In this document: piece by piece, positions 1-8,901 of the stretch | Layout: each line of letters starts with the position of its first letter | Position numbering within the stretch: the stretch's first letter is position 1 | Origin: JAFGRU01 sp016934985 | GTDB taxonomy: Bacteria > Desulfobacterota > Desulfuromonadia > Desulfuromonadales > JAAYDE01 | Reading direction: 5' to 3' | NCBI GenBank assembly: GCA_963665045.2 | Contig: CAXXJQ010000002.1 | Location: forward strand, 1-64,000 | Length of the DNA: 64,000 nucleotides | The notes under the pieces: model-generated | The model's database searches: none | What the model was told of the DNA's origin: nothing | What the model saw: the letters and a program-made list of their open reading frames with translations, nothing else | Made by a program: the position numbers and the translations under genes

Positions 1-1
1 A

Positions 2-1848
2 CTAACAGGAAAAACTCAGTTGCCCGGCCATCTGCTTCATATCCGATTCCACCACCCCGGAAGCCTGGACTTCCAGGGCCTCAGCCAAGGTCCTGGCCAC
101 ATCAAAGGCCCGGCCCACCCGACATTGATTATGGTAATGTGATTCAAAATCATTCGGTACCGGAGACTCCAATTAAAATCTCCCATAGTGCCCGGCTGGT
201 TAAAAATCTCCGCGAGGCCCATTAAATCAGGGAAAAACACCGATACATTTTCAGCTGGCGCGACAAACATCTCCACAAACAATTTTTGAGTGAAAAAAGC
301 TTTGTCTTGAACGCATCGATTTATAAATTGAGCTTTTTGGGATTCAGCTACTTTTAAATGTTTTGCCAGCAAGTCTGCTCGGGAGGCTCGCCAGGAGTCT
401 GGCTGGATATCCACCACATGCCAAATCGGCTTGGTGGTCATGCGTCCCGATCATGACCCAATCTTGAGAACACGTATTGGTGATCCGGTACAAATCATTT
501 TCATCTGCCGGATCGGCTTTCTGGGTTACACAGAGCCGACCCAAACCATGTCGCTGCATCGCCGCTTTCAACGGAGCCGGCCATGTACTCAAAACCTCCC
601 AAAGCACATTGGATTTTGGGAATCCCTTGGCTCGCACCCAAATCTAAAATCAGGTCCAGCATCTGACCTGAACTGATCCGCTTGCAGGCGGTGTAATCTG
701 CTGAACAAAGGTATCAGCATATCTTGTTTGAGATAAATCCAGGTTGTGATTGATTCACCACGGCATAAGCCGCCAAAATCTGGGTGATCAGCAAAATTGG
801 GTGCACAATTCAAGCGTGCCCCATTTTTAACCGCATGCAAGTGATCCGGGTCATTCGTTCGATAAACCCACGGGCACACCAAGCCATGTGGATGGTCAAT
901 GCGAATGCCATCATATTCATCAAACATTTTGGAAAAAGCGGCTTTTGATAAATGCCGCCATATTGCATTTGGGGTCCAAAACTGGATACCCCCAGGGTTG
1001 GCCATCGGGGTTGCTGCGACTGGGGGGCGCCCCCCAACGCATAATTTTGCAGAAACAAGGGCTGCCACATCCATTGATCTCTGAAACGAAAATCCAATTT
1101 GGACATCTCCAAATAAGTTCAAGCCCCTGCTGCTTTAAAAAGAACCTGAACATCTGATGCTGGACAGCCACCAAATATTGTCCCAAACAAAATCGATCCA
1201 CCAACCGTGAATGGCTTCGAATCAGGCGCTGAATGGTTTGTATAGCATGTTCATTGGATTTGAATAGATCGGCTTCCGGCCACTTCCTCCAATCATCTGT
1301 GCCATATATTTGCATGAAGATATCATGGGCACATTCGCGACAAAACCACCCCAGGGGATCCGTGAGGTGCTGCTGACGATATTGAATAAAAGCGTTTGGC
1401 CGTTGGATGATTCCGTTGCCGAAGCTGCTGCATCCGTTTGAGTGCCAGATCCAACAATCGCTTTTCAAAAACCCAAGCCCGGTCAAAATGGGCGTGATTG
1501 GGTATCAAATGCGGGCAATCCCGCTACCAAAGTATTAAAATCCTCGGTATCGAATAGCCCCTCTAACTGTGGATTTTCCAAAAGCGTCCAAAACGATAGC
1601 GATAGCGTATTGCGAGAAAAAACCGTGCCACTATAAGGCGATCGATCCGCCGATGTGAGGCGACCTTGTGGCCCCAACTGAATGGCATTAAACCCTAAAG
1701 ATTTGGCAAATTGAATAAAAGATTTTGCCCCGTTGGAATACGGACTCCCGTATCCCATTTCCTCATCGGGCAACGACGGAAAACTCATATCGTGAACGGT
1801 TAATACGAATCGTTTTTTACCGAGATATTGAAGAGCTTTTTGAATCAT
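2..1848 (-). pseudogene. 4-alpha-glucanotransferase (MalQ-like), frameshifted remnant
   Basis: Pieces of one GH77 4-alpha-glucanotransferase occur in order on this strand but in several reading frames. The N-terminal piece (1483-1848) has the family phrases KSLGFNAIQLGPQG and SPYSGTVFSRN. Middle pieces carry DQWMWQPLFLQNYALG, GAPPSRSNPDGQPWGYPVLDP and DGIRIDHPHGLVCPWVYR, the last holding the catalytic-region Asp. C-terminal pieces lie at 37-637, and a final frame ends at the TAG at 2-4. At least five frame changes are needed to read through, so no full-length enzyme can be made unless the assembly is faulty here. The ATG at 1846-1848 (MIQKALQYLGKKRF) fits the family start better than the longer upstream extension. 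Confidence 0.8.
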
Positions 1849-1992
1849 AGTAAGTCGACAGGAAATCGCTTTTTCGGGGGGGGCGCGCTTTTGGCGCCGC
1901 AGGGAGCCACAGCCGGGGTGGGTGATGTGAAATCGACACACCGAATGGCTTTCTGTATTTAATGCACCCACATTTCTTTGTCAAATAAAAAC

Positions 1993-2016
1993 CCCTCGCC
2001 GGAGAGGGTGATTTTT
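1993..2016 (-). terminator. Small hairpin with flanking A and T runs
   Basis: CCCTC (1993-1997) pairs with GAGGG (2004-2008). The minus strand continues into a T-rich tract (TTTTTATTT) and the plus strand into TTTTT at 2012-2016. It could stop transcription either way, or attenuate a transcript entering the malQ remnant. The stem is only 5-6 bp. Confidence 0.35.
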
Positions 2017-2230
2017 CGTTGGTTTTTTACCCGGTTTTTGACGCACCGGTTCACCCAACGTCTCCCTTATTTTTCAAGGCATTTCCTCCTGGTCCTGGAC
2101 GGAATCTGCCGGTGTTATATATTCGGCATTATTCAGAATTCGTGCCTTACCTTTTCCTTTCGTCCCGCATCCGATTGGAAAATCAACTAAAAAATTGTTC
2201 AGGTCGTTTCTTTTTTCTGAAAATTCGTCT

Positions 2231-2254
2231 CAGATTGTTTGGGTAGGTTGAAAT
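2231..2254 (+). repeat. Dispersed repeat family D, 5' motif only
   Basis: CAGATTGTTTGGGTAGGTTG plus AAAT recurs almost exactly at 18927-18950 and more loosely at 27283-27306. It sits in non-coding DNA. Origin unknown. Confidence 0.5.
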
Positions 2255-2407
2255 GGTCAATGCCTGACGCAGGGGGAATGAAGAATTCTAAAAAATTTTG
2301 GATAAAAAAACACAGGGGGCTCCCGAACTTTATTTTTTAGGAATTTTCTGAAATTCCGGATAGAGTTGAGATGTGAAGCCCAGGAATGTGCTTGACGAAC
2401 TCGGCGC

Positions 2408-2574
2408 TAGGAGTGTGTCGGACTTGGGGGATCGTCACGAGAAAATGGGGAATCGAGGGCAGATTTTCGCAAATTTGAGAGCGAACAGCGGGACTATTTG
2501 TCGAAAATTTGCGGCAATATGGACCGATTTACTTTTTTCGCAGTAGATTCATGCCTAAGTCCGACACACTTCTA
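2408..2574 (+). mobile_element. MITE-like element, copy 1 (167 bp)
   Basis: The left end TAGGAGTGTGTCGGACTT (2408-2425) and right end AAGTCCGACACACTTCTA (2557-2574) form 18-bp terminal inverted repeats with one mismatch. The whole 167 bp matches, in reverse complement, an equally long element at 59252-59418. There is no internal coding frame. Size, inverted repeats and two dispersed copies fit a non-autonomous transposon (MITE). The parent transposase is not in this window, and no clear target duplication flanks this copy. Confidence 0.75.
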
Positions 2575-2627
2575 AAAACCCGGCATAAAATATCCGTTTT
2601 TTGAATGACCAACAAGGAGAGAAAGCA

Positions 2628-3512
2628 ATGAAAATCGGGTTTATCGGCTTAGGCATTATGGGCAAACCCATGAGCAAAAACCTGCTCAAAGCGGGGTACC
2701 AACTGGTCATCGTGAACCGTAACCCTGCCGTGACCAAGGAACTCGTTGCTGCCGGGGCCGAGGCGGTGAACTCCCCTCGGGCGGTTGCGGAAAAAACGGA
2801 CATCATCATTACCATGCTGCCCAATTCACCTCAAGTGAAAGAGGTCGTGCTCGGTGAAAATGGCATTATCGAGACTGCCCGGCCGGGTACGGTAGTCATT
2901 GATATGAGTTCCATCGCTCCGTTGGTCAGCCGCGAGGTCGCCGCGGCGCTGGCTGAAAAAGGCGTTGAAATGCTCGATGCCCCGGTCAGCGGCGGCGAGC
3001 CCAAGGCCATTGACGGCACCCTGTCCGTGATGGTCGGAGGCAAGAAAGAGGTTTTCGAAAAATGCTATGACATCATGAAGACCATGGCTGCTTCGGTGGT
3101 TCTAACCGGCGATATCGGCGCCGGCAATATTACCAAACTCGCCAATCAGATCATCGTCGCCCTCAATATCGCGGCCATGTCCGAAGCTCTGGTGTTGGCC
3201 ACCAAGGCCGGCGTCGAGCCGGAGCTGGTCTATCAGGCGATCCGGGGCGGCCTGGCCGGCAGTACGGTACTCGACGCTAAAGCCCCCCTGGTCATGGACC
3301 GCAGGTTCAATCCCGGTTTCCGCGTCAATCTCCATGTCAAGGACCTGGCCAATGTTCTGGAGACCTCCCATGAGATAGGAGTCCCCCTGCCCCTGACGGC
3401 CTCGGTCATGGAAATGATGCAGGCTATGAAGGTGGACGGCATGGGAGAGCTGGATCACGGTGCCCTGGTGCGTCATTATGAAAAACTCGCCCAGGTCGAA
3501 GTCAAGCGCTGA
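2628..3512 (+). CDS. garR: 2-hydroxy-3-oxopropionate (tartronate semialdehyde) reductase
   Basis: Beta-hydroxyacid dehydrogenase of 294 aa. The N-terminal Rossmann motif GLGIMG is at residues 7-12, the substrate loop DAPVSGG at 117-123, and the expected catalytic lysine is Lys170 in GNITKLANQ. The family reduces tartronate semialdehyde to D-glycerate with NAD(P)H; 3-hydroxyisobutyrate dehydrogenase is the main alternative. The ATG at 2628 is preferred because AAGGAG (2614-2619) lies 8 nt upstream, whereas the longer frame begins with a TTG before that site. It converges on a glycerate kinase gene, and the two steps would give glycerate and then 2-phosphoglycerate, which supports the GarR reading. 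Confidence 0.85.
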   Translation: MKIGFIGLGIMGKPMSKNLLKAGYQLVIVNRNPAVTKELVAAGAEAVNSPRAVAEKTDIIITMLPNSPQVKEVVLGENGIIETARPGTVVIDMSSIAPLVSREVAAALAEKGVEMLDAPVSGGEPKAIDGTLSVMVGGKKEVFEKCYDIMKTMAASVVLTGDIGAGNITKLANQIIVALNIAAMSEALVLATKAGVEPELVYQAIRGGLAGSTVLDAKAPLVMDRRFNPGFRVNLHVKDLANVLETSHEIGVPLPLTASVMEMMQAMKVDGMGELDHGALVRHYEKLAQVEVKR

Positions 3513-3599
3513 GCCAGGGGAAAGGGTTGTCGGCCTAGTGGCCTCCGCTCCGGTTGGGGCAAATGCTGAGTCGATCAATGCCCAGCTATCCGGCGCAGC

Positions 3600-4931
3600 T
3601 CAATGGTCGATCAGGATGATGCGCATGTCCATGACATTGGTGTTGGTCGGGCCGGTCTTAAAAAGGTCTTCAAGATTTGCAAAAAAATGATAGGAATCGT
3701 TGTTATTGAGGTAATGCCGGGGATCAAGGCCGGCTGCCTCCGCCCGGGCAACGGTCATTGCATCAGCGAACGCCCCAGCCGCATCGGTAGGGCCATCCGT
3801 CCCGTCGGTCCCGGCACTGAGAACCAGGATACCTTCAAGGCCCGCCATCTTAAGAGCAGCAGCGAGGACAAACTCCTGGTTTCTGCCTCCCTTGCCACGC
3901 CCCTGGAGTTTAACTGTCGTTTCCCCTCCGGAAAGCAGGCAGGCGGGCGTCTTCAGCGGATAACCGTGGAGCCGGATTTCCCTGGCAATAGCCATATGGT
4001 TGACAGCCAGATCACGGGTATCCCCTTCGAACATCGAAGACAGAAGCAGGCAGTTATAGCCCAGCTTCTCCGCCATGATCCGGGCCTGCAACAGGGCGTC
4101 GAAGTTTCTGGCCACGATCAAATTTTGGGTTCGATCAAAAAATGCCTCGCCAGCTTTCGGCGTCTCCGGCACCTCACCCCTGATCCCGGCCCCGAGGTAA
4201 TCCCGGACGTTCGCCGGGACCTGATCTCCAATCCCATATTTGTCAAGAATCGCCCGGCAATCGGCAAAGGTTTTCAAATCAGGTACGCACGGGCCGGAAG
4301 CAATACTGTCGAGGTCATCCCCAATCACGTCCGAAAGAATCAGGGTTATCAGCGTCGCCGGATGGACAGCCCTCGCCAGGCCACCGCCCTTGATTACCGA
4401 AAGATGCTTTCTGAGCGCGTTAATTTCGTGGATTGTCGCCCCACAAGCAAGCAGGACGCGGGTCGTCGCCTGCTTATCTTCCAGGCTGACCCCTTCGACT
4501 GGTAGGGGCAAGAGGGCCGACCCACCACCCGAGATCAGGCAGATTACCAAAGTCTTTTCATCGGCCGCACTGGCCAGCTCGAAAATTTCCCGGGCTGCAT
4601 CGAGACCATTTGAATCCGGGACCGGATGCCCAGCTTCACAAATTCTGATTTTTTTCAGTGCTTCGAGATGTCCGTATTTGACCGTGATAAGTCCGTCATC
4701 GATGCGGTCGCCGAGTATCTCCTCAATCGCCAGTGCCATTGAAGCCCCCGCCTTGCCCGCACCGATCACGACGACTTTTTTGAACTTGCCGAGATTGTAA
4801 CGCGCCTCCCCGACCCTGAGCGTTTCCCCCTCAAGGTGGCAATGACGCTTGATTGCCGCACCGGGTGCAACGGCCTCAAGACCGGCCCGGAAGATCGCTA
4901 CGGCGTCACTGCGTTGTTTGGATGGCCCCAT
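3600..4931 (-). CDS. Glycerate 2-kinase (GckA/MOFRL family)
   Basis: 443 aa, normal for the bacterial glycerate kinase type 2 family (DUF4147 plus MOFRL). Visible motifs are GAGKAGASMA (58-67, with Lys60), SGGGSALLPLP (134-144) and the C-terminal MOFRL stretch LSGGETTVKLQGRGKGGRNQ. The enzyme makes 2-phosphoglycerate from glycerate in the cytoplasm. It is the last gene of the run from the FadR-like regulator through the TRAP genes, and it starts 69 bp after the large TRAP permease with AGAAGGAGA before the ATG. This placement suggests the imported acid is glycerate or a precursor. Confidence 0.88.
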   Translation of the reverse strand: MGPSKQRSDAVAIFRAGLEAVAPGAAIKRHCHLEGETLRVGEARYNLGKFKKVVVIGAGKAGASMALAIEEILGDRIDDGLITVKYGHLEALKKIRICEAGHPVPDSNGLDAAREIFELASAADEKTLVICLISGGGSALLPLPVEGVSLEDKQATTRVLLACGATIHEINALRKHLSVIKGGGLARAVHPATLITLILSDVIGDDLDSIASGPCVPDLKTFADCRAILDKYGIGDQVPANVRDYLGAGIRGEVPETPKAGEAFFDRTQNLIVARNFDALLQARIMAEKLGYNCLLLSSMFEGDTRDLAVNHMAIAREIRLHGYPLKTPACLLSGGETTVKLQGRGKGGRNQEFVLAAALKMAGLEGILVLSAGTDGTDGPTDAAGAFADAMTVARAEAAGLDPRHYLNNNDSYHFFANLEDLFKTGPTNTNVMDMRIILIDH

Positions 4932-5000
4932 TCTCCTTCTCCCCCGGATGGCGGAACAAATTTTTCAGCCCTGGCCGCGAATGGCTTTGTCAGGTGCCTG

Positions 5001-6356
5001 TCAGTGCGACGGCCCGATCATCTGCTCCGGCAACCAGGTGATGATGCCCGGAAAAATCGTGCAGAGCAACAAAACGAACATTATGATGACGACAAAGGGC
5101 GAGACACCCTTGATGATATCGGCCATGGTAAGCCCCAATTCATTCGGAGCAGTCCCTTTAAGCACAAAGATCGACATGGCCATGGGGGGCGTTTGAAAGG
5201 CCATCTGTAAATTGATGCAGATCATCATTCCGGCCCAGAGAGAATTAAACCCGAGTTCGGCCATAATCGGAGTGAAAATCGGAACAATAATAAAAACAAT
5301 GCCGATCCATTCAATAAACAACCCGAGAAGAAAAACAATCAGCATTATCATGGCGAACGAAGCCCACTTGCCTCCCGGGATGGCAAGAATGGCTTGTGAA
5401 ACCACCTCACCGGAGCCGGCGCTCATGAATACCCCGACAAAGGCATAACACAGTGCAGCAATCATGACGACGAAAGCGCTGACCCGCAAGGTTTCCAGAG
5501 ATGCGTGCTTGAGCAATCCGAAACTGAACTTGCCGTAGGCCATCGCCAGCACAACCGTCGCCAGGCAACCAACTGCGGCAGCTTCGGTCGGTGGCGCAAC
5601 CCCCGAAAATATGGTTCCGAGAACCGCCAGGATCAGCAGCACCGGCGGGACCAGGGACTTGATTAATCGCCACACTTTCGCCATTGAAAAAGGCGTGAGC
5701 TGGTCTGCAGGAATCGCAGGCCCCAGTTCCGGGTTGATCCAGCAACGGACAAAAACATAAGTGACATAAAAAAATGCCAGCAGCAACCCGGGGAATACCG
5801 CGCCCATAAACATTTGACCGATTGATATCCCCGCCTGAGGGCCGTAGACGACCAGCATGATACTGGGTGGAATCAGGATGCCCAAGGTCCCGGCGGCCAC
5901 TATTGAACCGGCAGCCAGGGGTTTGTTGTAGCCGCGGGTTACCATCGGACTTAGCGCGATCAGGGTGAGGATCGTCACCGAGGCGGCAATGACTCCCAGG
6001 CAGGTCGCCAGAATAGTACCGAATATGATGGTAACAATGGCGAGACCGCCCCGAAGCCGGCCAAGAGCCTCATAAAGGCTTTCGTAAAGGTCTTTGGTTA
6101 TTCCCGAATGCTGTAGAATAACCCCCATGAAGGTAAACAGCGGAACAGCAAGGTATGGATAGTTAAGCGACAGATCATAAAAGCGGCTGTACAGGATATG
6201 AAATGTCGTGGTCGGACCGAAGACCAGAATGCCGACGATAAAGGAGACACTGCCAATAACAAAAGCAATAGGAAAACCCGTCAATACCAGAGTAAAGACG
6301 CCACCCAACATCAGGAACGCTACGAGTTCGGCACTGAGTTCAAGCAATTTCTTCAC
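5001..6356 (-). CDS. dctM: TRAP transporter large permease (DctM)
   Basis: 451 aa and very hydrophobic, with about 12 predicted membrane spans, as in the DctM subunit of tripartite ATP-independent periplasmic transporters. Family phrases include FPIAFVIGSVSFIVG near the N-terminus and GILIPPSIMLVVYGPQAG in the middle. It forms the Na+- or H+-coupled channel with DctQ and receives ligand from DctP. Its start overlaps the end of dctQ by 17 bp, indicating translational coupling. The substrate cannot be read from the sequence; the glycerate kinase and semialdehyde reductase nearby point to a short hydroxy-carboxylate. Confidence 0.92.
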   Translation of the reverse strand: MKKLLELSAELVAFLMLGGVFTLVLTGFPIAFVIGSVSFIVGILVFGPTTTFHILYSRFYDLSLNYPYLAVPLFTFMGVILQHSGITKDLYESLYEALGRLRGGLAIVTIIFGTILATCLGVIAASVTILTLIALSPMVTRGYNKPLAAGSIVAAGTLGILIPPSIMLVVYGPQAGISIGQMFMGAVFPGLLLAFFYVTYVFVRCWINPELGPAIPADQLTPFSMAKVWRLIKSLVPPVLLILAVLGTIFSGVAPPTEAAAVGCLATVVLAMAYGKFSFGLLKHASLETLRVSAFVVMIAALCYAFVGVFMSAGSGEVVSQAILAIPGGKWASFAMIMLIVFLLGLFIEWIGIVFIIVPIFTPIMAELGFNSLWAGMMICINLQMAFQTPPMAMSIFVLKGTAPNELGLTMADIIKGVSPFVVIIMFVLLLCTIFPGIITWLPEQMIGPSH

Positions 6357-6858
6357 CCTTTATTATTAAATAGAGGTCACGAATAAAACGGGCCAGTCCC
6401 TGGAGGATGAGCAACAACAGGCCAACAGCAAACAGGGTGCGGTAAGGAGCGGCCGGTGGATACCAGAAGCTGGTGAACATGACTTCGTGGATTTTCCAGG
6501 CTTTGACAGCCCAGGTAACGGCCAGTTTAAACATGATGATCATCAGCGGGAAAAAGAAGAAAATCGAACAGATTACGTTGACAATGGCTTTGGTTCTCGG
6601 AGAACCATGCATGTAGAACAGATCGACCCTGGTATGCGCATCATGTTTAAAATTGTAGGAAGCCCCCAGCATATAGATGACCCCTCCGGCCATACACATG
6701 GTGTCGTAAGACCAGATTGTCGGAGAATTGAAAAAATGCCTTGCAATCGCTTCGTAGGAACCGGCAAAAACCAGAACCAGCGCGAACCACTTTCCGATTT
6801 GCCCGGATTTTTCACTCATCCAGTCTATCGCCTTAAGAAATTTGCTTAACCCAGACAT
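6340..6858 (-). CDS. dctQ: TRAP transporter small permease (DctQ)
   Basis: 172 aa with four hydrophobic segments. GKWFALVLVFAGSYEAIARH starts the first span, followed by the DctQ-typical phrases WSYDTMCMAGGVIYMLGASY and HTRVDLFY. It anchors and assembles the transporter with DctM in the inner membrane. It lies 80 bp after dctP and overlaps dctM. A strong hairpin without a U tract sits in the dctP-dctQ gap and may set the ratio of binding protein to membrane subunits. Confidence 0.9.
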   Translation of the reverse strand: MSGLSKFLKAIDWMSEKSGQIGKWFALVLVFAGSYEAIARHFFNSPTIWSYDTMCMAGGVIYMLGASYNFKHDAHTRVDLFYMHGSPRTKAIVNVICSIFFFFPLMIIMFKLAVTWAVKAWKIHEVMFTSFWYPPAAPYRTLFAVGLLLLILQGLARFIRDLYLIIKGEEIA

Positions 6859-6891
6859 CTATTTCTCCCGCCCGGTTGGGGTTGTGGCTGA

Positions 6892-6917
6892 GCGCCCACC
6901 CGATAAAGGGTGGGCGC
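6892..6917 (-). promoter_or_regulatory. Hairpin between dctP and dctQ
   Basis: A perfect 10-bp stem, GCGCCCACCC (6892-6901) with GGGTGGGCGC (6908-6917), closes a 6-nt loop. No T run follows on the transcribed strand, so it is unlikely to be a full terminator. Such hairpins in transporter operons often protect the upstream mRNA and raise the amount of binding protein. Confidence 0.55.
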
Positions 6918-6938
6918 CTTTTGGGTCTGCTTAAAATT

Positions 6939-7994
6939 TTACTTGATTGCGTTGTAGGCCTCACCAAACGACTTCATCGAATTATAAATCTCGGCAAAAA
7001 TCGGTGATTCGGACTTGGATTTTTCCGCATAAAACTTGTCTGCTTCCGCCTGGAGGGCATCCTCGATCTCTTTAGGCACTTTGAAGACCTGATTTCCGGC
7101 CGCCTTGAACTTATCCACCGCCTTGATCGACTCGTAAACGAGATACTCGTGCTGGTCCTGGGTGAATTTGGCCACGACCGCTCTAACCGTCATTTTCAGG
7201 TCGTCCGGCAGCTCGTTCCAGGCTTTCTTGTTGACAAAGACAACCTGGGGATCGCTGGGCGCCCGGCTGGGAGAAAGGTAGACGTAAGGGGCGACTTCGT
7301 TGAAATGCATGTTCCAGTTGGATGCCAGGGTCGAATATTCGAAGGCGTCAATGGTGCCACGCTGCATGGCTTCATACAGCTGGCCCCCGGGGATGATGAC
7401 AGTTGCCGCGCCCATGCGCTTGAGGATTTCACCGCCATCGCCCATGCAGCGGGCTTTGAGCCCTTTGATATCCTTCAACGTTTCAAGCTTCTTTTTGGAG
7501 TGGAAAAAAACTTCTTCGGGCAATGGGGACAATGCGCCCGGAAAAGTAATGACATTGTAACCCCCCATCATTTTATTGAGCAGATCCGCACCACCGCCGT
7601 AATCGAACCAGGTCCGCAACGCCTCACCCGGCAGACCACCCGGTCGGGAGCTGATCAAACCGGCGGCGGGCCACTTGTCGAGATTGTACATCGGGCAGGT
7701 ATAGCCCATCTGCAGAACCCCCTGGTCGATGGCATCCACCTCCTTGTAGGCGGGCACGATGGACCCGCCAACAAAAGGCTTGACCGTCAAACGACCACCT
7801 GTTGCCTCGGTAATCGCGTTACAGAGCTTGTCATGATATATCTGGGAGGGGTCGGAGGCCGGTCCATGACCGGAGGATTTCCAGATGATCTTGCCGTCTT
7901 TGGCCGCGAGACTGCTCGAAGCCATCACCAGAAGCAGAGCCGCGCTTGCCAGTAGCGCCAACCAAACAACATTTTTACTCCAGCGGATACTCAT
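6939..7994 (-). CDS. dctP: TRAP transporter substrate-binding protein (DctP)
   Basis: 351 aa with an N-terminal signal peptide (MSIRWSKNVVWLALLASAAL, then LLVMASSSLAA). The mature part fits DctP-type solute receptors: KIIWKSSGHGPASDP, FVGGSIVPAYKEVDAIDQG, and LKARCMGDGGEILKRMGAATV, where the Arg probably binds the ligand carboxylate. It captures an organic acid in the periplasm and delivers it to DctQM. GGAGG lies about 8 nt before the ATG. It is the third gene of the regulator-led run. Confidence 0.92.
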   Translation of the reverse strand: MSIRWSKNVVWLALLASAALLLVMASSSLAAKDGKIIWKSSGHGPASDPSQIYHDKLCNAITEATGGRLTVKPFVGGSIVPAYKEVDAIDQGVLQMGYTCPMYNLDKWPAAGLISSRPGGLPGEALRTWFDYGGGADLLNKMMGGYNVITFPGALSPLPEEVFFHSKKKLETLKDIKGLKARCMGDGGEILKRMGAATVIIPGGQLYEAMQRGTIDAFEYSTLASNWNMHFNEVAPYVYLSPSRAPSDPQVVFVNKKAWNELPDDLKMTVRAVVAKFTQDQHEYLVYESIKAVDKFKAAGNQVFKVPKEIEDALQAEADKFYAEKSKSESPIFAEIYNSMKSFGEAYNAIK

Positions 7995-8070
7995 CTTTTA
8001 ACCTCCTTTTCGTTTGATGTGCCCACCCCGAAAAAACATTTGTTGAAACGGTCGGACACGGAAAAAATAA

Positions 8071-8901
8071 TCAGGCAATAAACAGGGAACTGCCGGTTCG
8101 GTTGTGAAAATAGTTATTGTTCGACGTGGCCATCCGCTCCATGGCGGACTGGCCGGTACAATGGGAGACACCGACCACCTTGAACTTCTCGTCACCGAGG
8201 TAATCGAGCGATTCGGCAAGGCTTGCCTCGCTGGCCTCGACCAGGTGAGTTCCACCCAGGACCCCATAAATTGGACGCTTAAGCAGCTTGACGACCGCAT
8301 CAAGCATGTTTTTCATCCCCGGATGGGAGCAACCCAGAAGTACCACGAGGCCCTGCGATGTATCGATCGCAAGCAGGACCTCGTCGTCGAAGGGGTCCGG
8401 AAGAAAAGTATTGCCCCTGCGGACCCTGAAGCGCTGGTTGATTACCTCATCCCGATGAACGCGGGGGAAATCGGTGACCACATAGACCCCGGGGATGATT
8501 TCGGAAAGGGGCTGGTGGACAAAATGGTAGGGGATCAGCTTTTCTTTGAGGTACTTTTCGTCGAAATTGTTGCCGAGGTATTCATAGGCATTATTGCGGA
8601 AGCCGTACTTTTCTTCAAAGAACCCTCGCCCCATGCTCAACTGAAAGCTGGTAGTAAGCTCGGTCAGCGCACGCAGGCCACCGGAGTGATCGTAGTGGCC
8701 ATGGCTTAAAATGACATGTTCGAGCGCAGAAAGATCGATGCGCAACTGTTCGGCATTGTCAATAAAAGCCCCCGACTGGCCTGTATCGAAGAGGATGCAG
8801 TGACCATCCTTCTCGATACAAAACGAAAGACCGTGCTCAGTCTTCAGGGCATGATGTTCACCGGGGCTGTTTTCAATCAGGGTGGTGATCTTGACCGCCA
8901 T
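8071..8901 (-). CDS. MBL-fold metallohydrolase
   Basis: About 276 aa metallo-beta-lactamase-fold protein. The metal-binding motif HGHYDH (67-72) has the order HxHxDH, with further likely ligand histidines in LGCSHPG and GGTHL and in the final VVGVSHCTG. The closest annotated relatives are usually called 7,8-dihydropterin-6-methyl-4-(beta-D-ribofuranosyl)aminobenzene-5'-phosphate synthase, but that name is often over-applied. The start at 8901 (MAVKITTLIEN) is chosen because GGAGG is placed just upstream. It overlaps the regulator gene by 29 bp. Its role in the TRAP/glycerate operon is unknown; lactone or ester hydrolysis of the substrate is a guess. Confidence 0.75.
   Translation of the reverse strand: MAVKITTLIENSPGEHHALKTEHGLSFCIEKDGHCILFDTGQSGAFIDNAEQLRIDLSALEHVILSHGHYDHSGGLRALTELTTSFQLSMGRGFFEEKYGFRNNAYEYLGNNFDEKYLKEKLIPYHFVHQPLSEIIPGVYVVTDFPRVHRDEVINQRFRVRRGNTFLPDPFDDEVLLAIDTSQGLVVLLGCSHPGMKNMLDAVVKLLKRPIYGVLGGTHLVEASEASLAESLDYLGDEKFKVVGVSHCTGQSAMERMATSNNNYFHNRTGSSLFIA

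Larger units (their letters stand above)
1849..2627. other. Intergenic region with repeat remnants
   Basis: No convincing gene. It holds a short hairpin at 1993-2008, a dispersed repeat motif at 2231-2254 and a 167-bp MITE-like element at 2408-2574. Two overlapping small plus-strand frames at 1978-2246 have no family features and look spurious. The MITE ends 53 bp before the start of the reductase gene, so promoter signals for that gene may lie in the element. Confidence 0.6.

Noticed and set aside
1978..2246. Two overlapping small plus-strand frames before the MITE
   Set aside because: No ribosome site or recognisable domain; the region includes a repeat D fragment.
3603..4505. 300-codon plus-strand frame opposite glycerate kinase
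   Set aside because: The minus frame carries all kinase motifs; the plus frame has none.
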